DNA from: Thermoproteus sp. CP80
GTDB taxonomy: Archaea; Thermoproteota; Thermoprotei; Thermoproteales; Thermoproteaceae
Reading direction: 5' to 3'
DNA length: 56,341 bases
Assembly: GCF_002077075.2 (NCBI RefSeq)
Contig: NZ_LCWM02000009.1
Coordinates: 1 to 56,341 of the forward strand
Shown: piece after piece, positions 43,283 through 52,723 of the stretch
Layout: every line of letters starts with the position of its first letter
Numbering within the stretch: the stretch's first letter is position 1
Notes under the pieces: generated by a model
Seen by the model: only the letters and a program-made list of their open reading frames with translations
What the model was told of the DNA's origin: nothing
Databases searched by the model: none
Translations under genes and position numbers: made by a program

Positions 43283-43663
43283 CCTATCGCCTCTAAACGG
43301 CGATGGGAAGAGATCCCTGAGGCTCGCCGTAACCACCTTCCTTTTGTCCGCGGTCGCCATGACTACAAGCGCGTCGGGGTTAAACTCGGCTATGACCTGC
43401 CTACATGCGCCGCAGGGGGCCGCCGGCTCGTCGGAGTCGACAACGACGGCGACGGCCACTATGTCTCTATCTCCCTCGGATACGGCCTTAAACACGGCGA
43501 CTCTCTCAGCGCATATGGTCAGCCCGTAGCTGGCGTTCTCCACGTTGACGCCTGTGTAAATCCTGCCGCTTCTAGTCAACACGGCTGCGCCCACGCGAAA
43601 CTTCGAGTAGGGCGCATATGCGTTCCTTAGGGCCTCTCGGGCCTTCTCCACGAGCTCCTCCAT
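43271..43663 (-). CDS. cdd: Cytidine deaminase
   Basis: A 130-residue zinc enzyme that converts cytidine to uridine. The catalytic CAERVA is at residues 50-55 and PCGACRQ near residue 82. Length is typical of tetrameric CDAs. The gene diverges from the Fe-S glycosylase-like gene; a TATA-like element is in the AT-rich 43664-43680 gap. Confidence 0.93.
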   Translation of the reverse strand: MEELVEKAREALRNAYAPYSKFRVGAAVLTRSGRIYTGVNVENASYGLTICAERVAVFKAVSEGDRDIVAVAVVVDSDEPAAPCGACRQVIAEFNPDALVVMATADKRKVVTASLRDLFPSPFRGDRLKP

Positions 43664-43690
43664 AAAAATATAAGGGATAAAAGAGAGTTA

Positions 43691-44617
43691 GTGGCCGCAG
43701 AGGTGAGAGCAGCGATCATAAAGACGGGGACGGAGCTGGAGGACGGGGCGCTAGCCTCGATGCCTAAAGACCTAAAATATGTTGCGGCGCAGATAAAATC
43801 AATTATAGAATCATACAAAAATTCAGATATATCTACTATTATTAATAATTTATCTAATATAAAAAATATAGAAGATATAATAGTATATATTACGATACTG
43901 TCCTACCTGGCGGGCAACAACGGCGTCAGGAGCGACACGTTGTTCGACGTATTCCCGCGGGAATACGAGAAGCTGGACGGCCTTTCCGCATCTAAGCTGA
44001 GGCGCTTACTTATAAATACACTAGGTAATATTGACTCTATAAATATATATATAAATAATATCATAAAAACAATAGAATTTTTAAAAAATAAAAAGGGATT
44101 ATATCTCTGGATATTAAGGGAAAAACGGCTGGATAGATTTGAAAAAGATGTGAGGGAGTTCATCTTCGGAAACAGCGGCGGCTACTCTGTCGATAGAGGC
44201 ATTAAATTATTTCTAAGAGTATTTATAGATAAAAACAGTATACCTCTAGCATATAGGATAGCTTATAATAAAAACGAAGTTAGAAAATATAGAGTACATG
44301 GGGATTTCTACACCACGCTCACCACCATGCGTAGCGGCTCCTTCGAGGACGTCGATTCGCCGACAGCCTCCAAGGTAAGGCAGAGGGTGGCGAGGGCCTT
44401 GCTCTGTAGGGGCAGAAAGGAGCGTTGCGATCCGTTGCAGATACGTCTCAAGTCCGTGAGGGGCTTGGTGAGGGCGGTCGCCTACCTAAGCGGCGATCCC
44501 ATAGCCTACGAGAGGGGCGCCTATTATATTGGCAAGAACTACTGCGCGAAGCTCAGATGCGAGGAGTGCCCCATAAGGAGCGTCTGCAGGAAATATATAT
44601 TTATAGAAGTTAAGTAA
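43691..44617 (+). CDS. Fe-S cluster protein resembling an HhH-GPD DNA glycosylase
   Basis: A 308-residue protein starting at GTG 43691. The C-terminal motif YCAKLRCEECPIRSVC has the Cx4Cx2Cx5C spacing also seen in the broken glycosylase at 15.8-16.6 kb. A central YSVDRGIKLFLRVF and the VRGLVRAVAYL region are compatible with a helical DNA-binding protein. A canonical hairpin GVG was not found, so substrate and activity are uncertain. AT-rich codon islands occur at 43790-43880, 44010-44110 and 44200-44300. Confidence 0.65.
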   Translation: MAAEVRAAIIKTGTELEDGALASMPKDLKYVAAQIKSIIESYKNSDISTIINNLSNIKNIEDIIVYITILSYLAGNNGVRSDTLFDVFPREYEKLDGLSASKLRRLLINTLGNIDSINIYINNIIKTIEFLKNKKGLYLWILREKRLDRFEKDVREFIFGNSGGYSVDRGIKLFLRVFIDKNSIPLAYRIAYNKNEVRKYRVHGDFYTTLTTMRSGSFEDVDSPTASKVRQRVARALLCRGRKERCDPLQIRLKSVRGLVRAVAYLSGDPIAYERGAYYIGKNYCAKLRCEECPIRSVCRKYIFIEVK

Positions 44618-44618
44618 C

Positions 44619-45398
44619 ATGTTAAGGGGGAAGACTGCCGTGGTCACCGCGGCCAGTAGAGGTATAGGGAAGGGAATAGCCAGAGTCCTCGCGCAGGAGG
44701 GCGCAAACCTCATCATAGCGTCAAGGGATCTGGAGAGGCTTTCGAGGACTGCGTCTGAGATAAGGTCCGAGTTCGGCGTCGAGGCAATCCCCGTGCAGGC
44801 AGATCTGACGAAGAGAGCCGACGTCGCCAAGATAGCCGAGACGGCGGCGAAGAGCTTCGGCGGCGTGGATATACTGGTCTACAATACCGGCCCTCCCAAG
44901 CCGGGGGCCTTCATGGAGCTCACAGAGGAGGACTGGGACTACGCGGTGAGGCTTCTGTTGATGAGCGCCGTCTGGCTGACCAGAGACGTGTTGCCGTATA
45001 TGATAGAGAGGAGGCAGGGCCGTATAATATATATAACGTCGCTGACGCTGAAGAGGCCTCTGCCCAACCTAACTCTGTCCAACGTGATAAGGCTGTCGAT
45101 AGCAGGCCTCGTGAAGACGTTGGCGTACCAGCTGGCCCAGTACGGCATACTCGTCAACGGGATCCTCCAGGGCTACGTCGAGACCGAGAGGGTGCTGGAG
45201 GTGGCTAGGGACAGAGCCTCCCGGGAGGGCAAGCCTCTGGAGGACGTGTTGAAGGCCATGGCCGGCGAGATACCGCTCGGCCGCATGGCCAAGCCCGAGG
45301 AGGTAGGGGAGCTCGTGGCCTTTCTGGCCTCCGAGAGGGCTAGCTACATCACCGGATCGCTGATCGGGATCGACGGCGGATACGTCCAGTGCATCTAA
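44619..45398 (+). CDS. Short-chain dehydrogenase/reductase-like protein with altered catalytic residues
   Basis: A 259-residue Rossmann protein. The cofactor loop TAASRGIGKGIA, then YNTGPPKPG and IDGGYVQC at the end fit the SDR family. In the usual SDR active site Tyr-x3-Lys is replaced by SNVIR, so Tyr and Lys are absent. Related BKR-like SDRs with this change are known. The substrate cannot be predicted. It begins two bases after the Fe-S protein stop and converges with glyA (four-base overlap). Confidence 0.85.
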   Translation: MLRGKTAVVTAASRGIGKGIARVLAQEGANLIIASRDLERLSRTASEIRSEFGVEAIPVQADLTKRADVAKIAETAAKSFGGVDILVYNTGPPKPGAFMELTEEDWDYAVRLLLMSAVWLTRDVLPYMIERRQGRIIYITSLTLKRPLPNLTLSNVIRLSIAGLVKTLAYQLAQYGILVNGILQGYVETERVLEVARDRASREGKPLEDVLKAMAGEIPLGRMAKPEEVGELVAFLASERASYITGSLIGIDGGYVQCI

Positions 45399-46705
45399 AA
45401 AGCCAGCCCTATGCTTCCCAACAGCCTTCCGGCCAGCTCGCCGTCTACGCCGTAGCCGTACTTCACCTCCAGGAACTGGCTCCTGAACTCGACGACCTTT
45501 CTGCGTACTTGGCTGGGCTCTCTGCCGTCTATGAGGAGCTCCTTGAAGAAGCCGGCTAGCTCGGCCATGTCTCCTTCGCGCATGCCCCACCTGGTGACCT
45601 CCTGGACGCCTAGCCTAATCCCGCTGGGCTTCACCGCGCTTTTGTCCCAAGGCAGCATGTTCTTGTTGACGATTATGTTGGCGTCTTCGAGCAGTTTGGA
45701 CGCCGCCTCGCCGCCGCCCAGCCTCGAGACGTCCACGGCCACTTGGTGGGTCTTGGTGAAGCCCAGATGCTCCGCCACCACGTCGAACCCGTTGGCGTGT
45801 AGCGCCTCGGCGAGGGCCCTGGCGTTTCTGACTATCTGCTCGGCGTATTGGGCGCCGAACTGCCTCATCTCGGCCAGAGCGACATAGGTGGCGGCGTATC
45901 TATGCATGTGGTAGTTAGACGTAAATACGGGGAACACCCCGCGGGCGATCGACTCGTTGACCTCACCCTCCAGGGCGCTGGCGATAAGCCCTCCCTGGGG
46001 GCCTGGAAAGGTCTTGTGCGTCGAGGAGGTGGTCACATCAGCGCCTTCCCTCAGCGGGTTGGGGAACTTTCCGCCCAGCACGAGGCCGAAGACGTGGGCC
46101 GAGTCGTGGATGACGTAGGAGCCGACCGCGTGGGCGGCCTCCGAGATCTCCCTCACGGGATGGGGGAACAAGTAGAGAGAACCGCCCAGAACCACTATGT
46201 TAGGCCTATTCTCCTCTATGACTCTACGCGCCCTATCTACGTCTATGTTGAAAGCCTCGACGTCCCAAGGCAGATCGAGCACCTTGAGCTTCAGGGCCTT
46301 GGGGCCGCCGACTTGGTTGTGGCTTATATGGCCGCCCGCCCTGGTCGGCAGCGACGCCATGGTGCCCCCCTCCGGCGCCAGGCCGTAGTACGTCGCCAAG
46401 TTGGCCACCGTCCCCGAGATGGGCCTCACGTCGACGTACCTTGCGCCGAGAATCTCGGCGAAGCCTCTCGACAAGGCCTCCTCGAGGAGATCCACGTATT
46501 TAGTCCCTCTGTAGTACCGCCTGCCCACGGAGCCCTCGGCGTATCTCCCCATCAAGTCGTTGAGGTAGGCCAACTCGGCTAGCGGCGACATGACGTTCTC
46601 CGACGCTATGAGATTGACGGTCTGCCGCCGCCTCCACTCGTTGTGCTCCAGAAGCGCCTCCAAGATCTTTCGAACGTCCTCAGGATACGCCATAGACCGA
46701 ATCAC
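45395..46705 (-). CDS. glyA: Serine hydroxymethyltransferase
   Basis: A 436-residue PLP enzyme that interconverts serine and glycine with a tetrahydropterin carrier. The lysine that binds PLP is in TTSSTHKTFPGPQGG. VGRRYYRGTKYVDLLE, HIHDSAHVFG-like VIHDSAHVFGL and the RLGVQEVTRWGM region confirm the family. Length is typical. It is a single gene on the minus strand with a TATA-like ATTTATAAAATAAT at about 46713-46726. Confidence 0.95.
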   Translation of the reverse strand: MIRSMAYPEDVRKILEALLEHNEWRRRQTVNLIASENVMSPLAELAYLNDLMGRYAEGSVGRRYYRGTKYVDLLEEALSRGFAEILGARYVDVRPISGTVANLATYYGLAPEGGTMASLPTRAGGHISHNQVGGPKALKLKVLDLPWDVEAFNIDVDRARRVIEENRPNIVVLGGSLYLFPHPVREISEAAHAVGSYVIHDSAHVFGLVLGGKFPNPLREGADVTTSSTHKTFPGPQGGLIASALEGEVNESIARGVFPVFTSNYHMHRYAATYVALAEMRQFGAQYAEQIVRNARALAEALHANGFDVVAEHLGFTKTHQVAVDVSRLGGGEAASKLLEDANIIVNKNMLPWDKSAVKPSGIRLGVQEVTRWGMREGDMAELAGFFKELLIDGREPSQVRRKVVEFRSQFLEVKYGYGVDGELAGRLLGSIGLAF

Positions 46706-46804
46706 CCTGCCATTTATAAAATAATCGAGGGCCCCCTAGGCTGGGGTACGGTCGGCCGAGGCCGTCTTAGGCGTCGCGCGAGGCCCAGAGATAGGCCTGC
46801 CCTC

Positions 46805-46900
46805 ATGACAGTGGATCTCGCCAACTCTCGACGGAAGCTGCGCCGGCCCGCCTTCATGAACCCCGCCGGTGGCGGGGCGGAGACGCAGATGGGCAACTGA
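46805..46900 (+). other. Possible IS-end remnant with GC palindrome
   Basis: A short plus-strand frame (31 codons) has TTCATGAACCCCGCC followed by the palindrome CCCCGCCGGTGGCGGGG (46861-46877), a pattern reminiscent of the 3' ends of IS200/IS605-type tnpB genes. No transposase domain is present. The rest of the 214-bp gap between mrp and glyA holds the glyA promoter. Weakly supported. Confidence 0.25.
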
Positions 46901-46919
46901 GGCGGAAAGTAGGTTGTTC

Positions 46920-47849
46920 TCAGCCGCCGCCTTGTTGCTCCTCGTCCTCGCCCGGCAGCTTCATCAACGAGAACCTCTTGGGCCTCTCCTCCTCGACCTT
47001 CTGTCTCAGCTTGTCGGCGTATTTGGAGGCCAAGGAGTCCACTATGGACATTATGTGCTTGACTGCGTCGTTGTCGAGAGCCAGGAACTCATGCAGCCTG
47101 CCCTCGTCTAGATATTTCGACAGCGAGGGGTCCATGGGTATCTGGCCGAGGAAAGGCACGCCGGCCTTCTCAGCGATCCTTCTGCCCGCCCCCTCGCCGA
47201 ATATATAGTAGGTTTTTCCGCTGTCGGGACACACGAAGCAGCACATGTTCTCCACTATGCCGGCAACGGGTATCTGCACCTTCCTCGAGAAGTCTATCGC
47301 CTTCACCACTATACGGCGTGAGATCTCGGACGGTATGGTCACTATTATGCTGCCGTCTATCCCGCCCTGCAGGCTCTGGGCTATGGTCAACGGGGCGTCG
47401 CCGGTGCCCGGCGGGAGGTCCACCATAAGCACGTCGAGAGGCCCCCAGTCCACCTGCGATATGAAGTCCCTCAATGCCTGGGTCACCAAGGCGCCTCTCC
47501 AGATCACGGCCGTGTCATCGCTGGGAAGCATGAAGTCTATCGACACCACCTTGACCCCGAAGGGCCCCGACACGGGCACGATCCTCCCCGTCCTGGAGTC
47601 GACATAGAGCGTGGAGCCGGCCACGCCCAGCAGCTTGGGTATCGTGGGGCCGTATATATCGCCGTCCAGAATGCCCACCCTATAGCCCCGCAACGCGAGG
47701 CCTAGCCCAACGGCGGCGGTGACCAACGATTTGCCCACGCCGCCTTTACCCGATATGGTGACCAGCTTGACCTTGACGCCCTTTAAATAGTCGGCCAGAG
47801 AGCCCGGCGGCGCCGCCCCGCCGCGTACATTTACTTTGATATTACTCAT
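46920..47849 (-). CDS. Mrp/NBP35-type Fe-S carrier ATPase
   Basis: A 309-residue P-loop ATPase. The deviant Walker A SGKGGVGKSLV is near residue 34-44, then LDGDIYGPTIPKLLG, MVDLPPGTGDAPL and VENMCCFVCPDSGK with the CxxC that can hold a labile cluster. Such proteins deliver Fe-S clusters. The C-terminus is Glu/Gln/Gly-rich. It fits a genome rich in radical SAM enzymes. Confidence 0.93.
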   Translation of the reverse strand: MSNIKVNVRGGAAPPGSLADYLKGVKVKLVTISGKGGVGKSLVTAAVGLGLALRGYRVGILDGDIYGPTIPKLLGVAGSTLYVDSRTGRIVPVSGPFGVKVVSIDFMLPSDDTAVIWRGALVTQALRDFISQVDWGPLDVLMVDLPPGTGDAPLTIAQSLQGGIDGSIIVTIPSEISRRIVVKAIDFSRKVQIPVAGIVENMCCFVCPDSGKTYYIFGEGAGRRIAEKAGVPFLGQIPMDPSLSKYLDEGRLHEFLALDNDAVKHIMSIVDSLASKYADKLRQKVEEERPKRFSLMKLPGEDEEQQGGG

Positions 47850-47898
47850 ATAGCTCTCTACTTCAGTAGGTATATATCCATGTCGTTGCCAGCGGGCT

Positions 47899-48378
47899 CT
47901 AGAGCCCTGCCACCTCCCTGAACTCGCTGTATATATCGCCGCCCACCCGAGCCCATTTATTCAATAGGCCGCACGCCACGGCGAATTGCCCCATGCGGCT
48001 GTACACATCGGAGCACCCAATCCTCTCGACCGCGGCGACGGCCCCATCTAGGCACACGACCTCGAGACCCAGGTCTCCTACCAGCGGTAGGTCAGCCCCA
48101 GAGGGCCCCACCCTCGATTGGATTAGGTCTCCCATGCGCACCGTCCGGCCGTCGGCTGTGCAGGATATCGGTAGGCTGCAGTAAGCCTCGACGCGGTCGC
48201 CCAAACCGTAGATAGTTAAGCCGACAGGCACGTCGCCCGAGACCCTCGAGCCCCTCTCGAAATGGATCGCCGCAAGGACGAATCCGCCGAGCGGGACTAC
48301 GTAGACCTGCGAGATCCCCAGAACCCCGGAGTAGTTTCTATAGAACCAATCGACGAACTCGCCCAGCTCGTCGCACAT
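47899..48378 (-). CDS. Hypothetical protein
   Basis: A 159-residue mixed alpha/beta protein, MCDELGEFVDWFYRNYSGVL, then VPLGGFVLAAIHFERGSRV and a C-terminal QFAVACGLLNKWARVGG. Cysteines at four scattered positions do not form a recognised motif. A TATA-like GGTTTTTAAG on the plus strand (CTTAAAAACC on the minus) at 48381-48390 lies just before the start. Family not recognised. Confidence 0.65.
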   Translation of the reverse strand: MCDELGEFVDWFYRNYSGVLGISQVYVVPLGGFVLAAIHFERGSRVSGDVPVGLTIYGLGDRVEAYCSLPISCTADGRTVRMGDLIQSRVGPSGADLPLVGDLGLEVVCLDGAVAAVERIGCSDVYSRMGQFAVACGLLNKWARVGGDIYSEFREVAGL

Positions 48379-48436
48379 GAGGTTTTTAAGCGACCCTCCC
48401 TTTTATCGGTAATGAGGTGGGCCCGTCATCGCGGAT

Positions 48437-48486
48437 ATGATGAAGAGGAATACTGGGTTCCGATGTATTTTGTTTAGTTGATCTGA
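48437..48486 (+). ncRNA. Candidate C/D box sRNA
   Basis: C box ATGATGA (48437-48443), nine bases, a D'-like CTGG, a C'-like CCGATGT, 15 bases, and D box CTGA (48483-48486), total 50 nt. A TATA-like CTTTTAT at about 48400-48406 is centred about 27 bases before 48430. The D' and C' boxes are imperfect. The following bases up to 48711 carry the S2 promoter (TAATTAAAAG near 48681-48690) and no convincing gene. Confidence 0.42.
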
Positions 48487-48711
48487 ATGGCTTCATGCAC
48501 TACGTGGAACTCGCAGATGCCATAGCGAGGTGGCTCGAAGAGACGGGCCGCCGGCAGGACGCGGGTTGACCTCAGTTCGGCTCATCGACATCGTCGGAAG
48601 ACTAGGTTCTGAAGGCCTGACGGCGGTCGGGGGAAGCCCGCCCTCTCCGGCGCATTGAGGCGGTGGGCTTAGGACGAAAATAATTAAAAGGAGTGGAGCG
48701 GCCCGCCCTCG

Positions 48712-49344
48712 ATGGGCGAGAGCAGTGAGGGCTACGAGTACCTAGTGCCGCTGGAGAGGTATCTGTCCTCCGGCATCAGGCTGGGCACCAAGATGTCCAA
48801 TAAGTACTTGGAGAAGAGGGGCTTTATCTACGCTGTGAGGCCGGACGGGCTGAGGATTTTCGACATTAGGAAAATAGACGAGAGGCTGAGGATAGCCGCG
48901 AAGTTCATAGCAAGATACAGCCCCGACAGGATATTGGTGCACACGACGAGGCCCTACGGATTCAAGCCCATAGAGATGTTCTGTAAATACGTCGGCTGTA
49001 AGTACATAGCGGGTAGATTTACGCCGGGGATTCTGACAAACCCCTATCTGCCCGAATATATAGAAATAGATCTGCTAATAGTGGTAGATCCCAAGCTCGA
49101 TTCGCAAGCCGTCAGAGAGGCCGCGGCCATGGGGATACCGGTGGTCGCCTTAGTGGATACCGACACGCCCCACGACTTTATCGACTTGATGATACCGTGC
49201 AACAACAAGGGGAGGCGCAGCCTTGCCCTCATATTCTGGATCTTGGCCAGACAGGTTCTGAGGGAGCGAGGGGAGCTTAAGCCGGACCAAGATCTGCCGG
49301 TTCCGCCTGAGGAGTTCGAGACTAAGCTAGTAGAGAGTAGATAA
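48712..49344 (+). CDS. rps2: 30S ribosomal protein S2
   Basis: A 210-residue protein with the S2 pattern [20 protein letters not shown], then [30 protein letters not shown] and [20 protein letters not shown]. It is the first gene of a run to MEMO and IPP isomerase. The TATA-like TAATTAAAAG lies about 25 bases before the ATG. Confidence 0.95.
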   Translation: MGESSEGYEYLVPLERYLSSGIRLGTKMSNKYLEKRGFIYAVRPDGLRIFDIRKIDERLRIAAKFIARYSPDRILVHTTRPYGFKPIEMFCKYVGCKYIAGRFTPGILTNPYLPEYIEIDLLIVVDPKLDSQAVREAAAMGIPVVALVDTDTPHDFIDLMIPCNNKGRRSLALIFWILARQVLRERGELKPDQDLPVPPEEFETKLVESR

Positions 49345-49364
49345 TATAACTGCGATATATCCTC

Positions 49365-50210
49365 ATGACTAGAGTCAGGAAGCCGGCTGTCGCCGGCTAT
49401 TTCTACGAGGCCGATCGAGAGGCCCTCATCGAGAGGATTAGGTGGAGCATCGGCCATGAGCTAGGCCCCCGGACGGAATCCCTCAATCCCGAGGGGGCCC
49501 GCGCGCTGGGGGCTATAGCGCCCCACGCGGGCTATGTCTACTCGGGCCCCGTGGCGGCTTGGGCGTACGCGGCGCTTAAGGGCTACGGGAAGCCCGACAC
49601 GGTGGTGGTCGTCGGGCCTAACCACTACGGCGTGGGGGCGCCCGTCGCAATAATGAAATCGGGCGTCTGGGAGACGCCTCTAGGCGCGCTCGAGATCGAT
49701 GAGGAGGTGGCCGAGTTCCTGCTGTCCGAATACAGATCCCTCGAGGACGACTTCTACGCCTTCTCCAAGGAGCACTCGGTCGAGGTCCACATGCCCTTTA
49801 TCCGGTATTTCTTCGGCGACGTCAAGATAGTTCCGGTGGCCCTATGGCGCCAGACGCCCTCGACGGCCAAGGAGCTGGGCGCCGCCCTCGCCAAGATGAT
49901 ATCCAGCTTTGGGAAGAAGATATACATAATAGCAAGCTCCGACCTCAACCACTATGAGCACCACGAGGTGACCGCCAAGAAGGACGAGCTGGCCATATCT
50001 AAGATTGTGGAGGGCGATGTGGACGGATTTTTCGACGTAGTTTCCAGGTACGACATATCGGCGTGCGGCATAGGTCCCATAGGGGCCTTGATGAAGGCCG
50101 CCTCGACGTTGGGGTTCAGAGCCAAGTTGTTGAGGCACGCCACCTCGGGGGACACCAGCGGCTATATGGACGAGACGGTCGGCTACGCCAGCGTGTTGTT
50201 CTACGCATGA
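49365..50210 (+). CDS. MEMO1-family protein
   Basis: A 281-residue protein of the MEMO family (part of the AmmeMemoRadiSam set). The signature is [20 protein letters not shown] near residue 51, then [10 protein letters not shown] and [14 protein letters not shown] and [10 protein letters not shown] near 190. The fold resembles nonheme iron dioxygenases. Its biochemical role in archaea is unclear. Its stop overlaps the idi start by four bases. Confidence 0.92.
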   Translation: MTRVRKPAVAGYFYEADREALIERIRWSIGHELGPRTESLNPEGARALGAIAPHAGYVYSGPVAAWAYAALKGYGKPDTVVVVGPNHYGVGAPVAIMKSGVWETPLGALEIDEEVAEFLLSEYRSLEDDFYAFSKEHSVEVHMPFIRYFFGDVKIVPVALWRQTPSTAKELGAALAKMISSFGKKIYIIASSDLNHYEHHEVTAKKDELAISKIVEGDVDGFFDVVSRYDISACGIGPIGALMKAASTLGFRAKLLRHATSGDTSGYMDETVGYASVLFYA

Positions 50211-51265
50211 TAGATAAACGTAAAAACGATCATATATTCCTCGCGGCATCGCCCGAGTCGCAGGTCGGCGACAACTGGCTGGACGACGTGGTCTTGATAC
50301 ATAGGGCTCTGCCGGAGCTCGACCTAGACGACGTCGACACCAGGGCCACGTTTCTGGGCAGCGAGATATCTATGCCGTTCATAATAGGGGCGATGACCGG
50401 CGGGACCGAGCTGGCCGAGAAGATAAACGCAAGGCTGGCGAAAGCCGCCGAGGAGCTGAGAGTGCCTATGTACGTGGGCTCCCAGCGCATAGGCATAGTG
50501 AAGCCTGAAGCCAGACGTAGCTTCGAGGTGGTCAGGTCCAACGCGCCGACGGTGCCCAAGATAGCCAACCTAGGCGCCCCGCAGATCTCCAGGCTTTCTG
50601 ACGAGCAGTTGCTGCGCTGGGCCGAGGAGGCCGTCGGCATGATCGACGCGGCGGCTCTGGCGGTCCATCTAAACCCCGCCCAGGAGGTCTTCCAGCCCGA
50701 GGGCGAGCCCCACTTCAGAAACGTGCTGGAGAGGCTGAGGTTCCTCAAGAGGGCCTTGAAGGTGCAGCTGATAGTCAAGGAGGTGGGCAACGGAATCTCC
50801 AAGGAGGTGGCGAGCCTCCTTAACGGAGTGGCCGATATAATCGACGTGGCGGGCGCGGGCGGCACCTCCTTCGTGGCCATAGAGGCCTTGAGGGCTAGGG
50901 AGGAGCGTCCGGAGCTCTACGAGATGTCCGAGGTGTTTAAGGGCTGGGGTATCCCCACGGCGGCGGCTATATGCGAGGTAAAGTCGGCCTTTAGGGGTTT
51001 GGTGATAGCTTCCGGCGGCATAAGGAACGGGCTGGACGGGGCGCGGGCTTTGAGCCTCGGCGCCGATTACTTCTCGGCATCTCAGCCGTTGCTCAAGGCG
51101 GCGTTAGACGACAGAGTGGCCCAAGCCATATCCAAGATATGGCGGGAGCTCCGCGTGGCCATGTTCCTGACGGGGGCGGCTAAGATACAAGACCTGAGGC
51201 GGGCGCCCAAGGTGCTCGGGCCGCGCCTCGAATCGTGGTTAAGGCAACGCGGCGTTGGCTGCTAG
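50207..51265 (+). CDS. fni: Isopentenyl-diphosphate delta-isomerase, type 2
   Basis: A 352-residue FMN-dependent isomerase that interconverts IPP and DMAPP for archaeal lipid synthesis. Motifs are [62 protein letters not shown] and [19 protein letters not shown]. The ATG at 50207 overlaps the MEMO stop. A longer frame upstream is only the MEMO gene read in another phase. Confidence 0.93.
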   Translation: MIDKRKNDHIFLAASPESQVGDNWLDDVVLIHRALPELDLDDVDTRATFLGSEISMPFIIGAMTGGTELAEKINARLAKAAEELRVPMYVGSQRIGIVKPEARRSFEVVRSNAPTVPKIANLGAPQISRLSDEQLLRWAEEAVGMIDAAALAVHLNPAQEVFQPEGEPHFRNVLERLRFLKRALKVQLIVKEVGNGISKEVASLLNGVADIIDVAGAGGTSFVAIEALRAREERPELYEMSEVFKGWGIPTAAAICEVKSAFRGLVIASGGIRNGLDGARALSLGADYFSASQPLLKAALDDRVAQAISKIWRELRVAMFLTGAAKIQDLRRAPKVLGPRLESWLRQRGVGC

Positions 51266-51307
51266 GCTGTACTCCCCTCGGGCGTCCGCATAACTTTCAG
51301 CCCCCTT

Positions 51308-51568
51308 GTGATCCGCACTGCGGTGAGGGGGGCGTCGGGGCGCGTCCGCCCCGTGAGGATGCGCCTGAGGGTGGGGAAGGCCGGGGATGAGGTGTGGGAG
51401 CGGGACGCCTTGGGGGCTGTGAACATCGGCCTCAAGCACATCCAGATGGGGGGCTTCGTGGCGTCGGCCCCGACGGGGGCCCATGCGGCGCGGGCGACGC
51501 CGGTGATCCCGCGCCTAGGCCCAACCCCGCCGGCGGAAATATCCGCAATTATCGGCAGATACCGCTAG
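51308..51568 (+). pseudogene. C-terminal remnant of a TnpB-type protein
   Basis: The frame gives EVWERDALGAVNIGL near residue 25-40, then APTGAHAARATPVIP and GPTPPAEI, matching the extreme C-terminus of IS200/IS605 TnpB (the conserved D-GA-NI motif and the PTGAH tail). The N-terminal nuclease domain is absent, so this is a broken end of an insertion element. Confidence 0.65.
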
Positions 51569-51642
51569 CGGGGAAACGCGCCGCGCGATGCGCCTGGTTA
51601 GCCTCAACAAGAGGCTTATAAACCGGCGAAGGCCATATCTCC

Positions 51643-51966
51643 ATGGTCTGCCCCAAGTGCGGCAGTAGGGATGTGAGGATCTCTCCGTCCGGCAAGTACG
51701 TCTGCAACTCGTGTGGATACTCCTGGCAAATGCCCATGGCCGACCTTGGATGGGCCCGGAGGATTTTCAACATAGAGAAGCTCTACGAGGAGTTTAAGGA
51801 CGTGAGGCCCATAGATTGCGCCAGAATGAAGGGCGAGATGGTCAAGAGGGGTGCAAGCGAGGGAGACGCGGCCAAGATCGTGAGGAGGATCGCGAGGAGA
51901 GCTATACGCATGACTAACGACAAAAACGAGAGGGAGGCGTTGGCGGCAATTATCGACGGGTGTTAA
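51643..51966 (+). CDS. Small zinc-ribbon protein
   Basis: A 107-residue protein. A zinc ribbon MVCPKCGSRDVRISPSGKYV, then CNSCGY, occupies residues 1-25. A helical basic domain follows (AKIVRRIARRAIRM). The ribbon suggests nucleic-acid binding, but the family is not recognised. Its stop overlaps rpl2 convergently by four bases. Confidence 0.7.
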   Translation: MVCPKCGSRDVRISPSGKYVCNSCGYSWQMPMADLGWARRIFNIEKLYEEFKDVRPIDCARMKGEMVKRGASEGDAAKIVRRIARRAIRMTNDKNEREALAAIIDGC

Positions 51967-52697
51967 GCCCTCTGTTGCGCGCGCGCCCTCCTGCAGCCGC
52001 GGCCGGTACACCTAGACGCTATGAAGCCCACCTTCTGTCCAGGCGGCGCGGTCCTCGGGACGGGCGTGCCGCCCTTCGGGTGGCTGCCTCCTCCGTGCGG
52101 ATGCGCGTAGGGGCTCATGGCCTTGCCTCTGACCAAGGGCCACTTCCAGGCCTTGGCCTTAGACCTGTGGTACTTAGCCCCGGCCTTCAACATGGGCTTC
52201 TCTATCCTGCCGCCGCCGGCGACGATCCCCACCGAGGCCCTGGCGTCCGAGCTTACGTCGATCACGCGGCCGCTGGGCAACCTTATGGAGGTCTTGCCCG
52301 CCTCGGCCTTATGGGCGAGGATGACGGCGTAGGCGCCCCCCGATCTGGCGTACTTGCCGCCGTCGCCGTACATCTTCTCGACGTTATACACCATGGTGCC
52401 CTCCGGTATCCTGCGTAGAGGCAGTATATTGCCGGGCCTCACCGAGGCCCCCTCGCCGACCTCTATCCTCTGCCCCACGTACATGCCCTCGGCGGCGAAG
52501 TTGAGGAACTCGGCGCCGTCCGCCATCTTTATCTTGGCCACGGGTGCGTTGAGCCCCGGCTCGTGGAGGAGCTCGACGACGTAGCCGTGGCCCGAGACGT
52601 CGCGCGGATACCTCACCGCGCCGTCTCTCCTCCAGCCGGGCGATCTGAACTGGCTTCCTCCTCTGCCCCTTCTCTGCACCAATATGCGCTTACCCAC
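51963..52697 (-). CDS. rpl2: 50S ribosomal protein L2
   Basis: A 244-residue basic protein with the L2 pattern RRGRGGSQFRSPGWRRDG, then KIKMADGAEFLNFAAEGMYV and the C-terminal peptidyl-transferase-associated AMSPYAHPHGGGSHPKGG. It contacts the peptidyl-transferase centre and 16S rRNA. It is not in a ribosomal operon here. It diverges from the splicing-endonuclease-like gene by 26 bp. Confidence 0.95.
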   Translation of the reverse strand: MGKRILVQRRGRGGSQFRSPGWRRDGAVRYPRDVSGHGYVVELLHEPGLNAPVAKIKMADGAEFLNFAAEGMYVGQRIEVGEGASVRPGNILPLRRIPEGTMVYNVEKMYGDGGKYARSGGAYAVILAHKAEAGKTSIRLPSGRVIDVSSDARASVGIVAGGGRIEKPMLKAGAKYHRSKAKAWKWPLVRGKAMSPYAHPHGGGSHPKGGTPVPRTAPPGQKVGFIASRCTGRGCRRARAQQRA

Positions 52698-52723
52698 GGC
52701 CCGCGAAGCCTAAAGCTATATAA

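Noticed and set aside
48495-48569. 24-codon frame MHYVELADAIARWLEETG
   Set aside because: It looks protein-like but is short, has no own promoter, and no family is recognised. Possibly a gene fragment.
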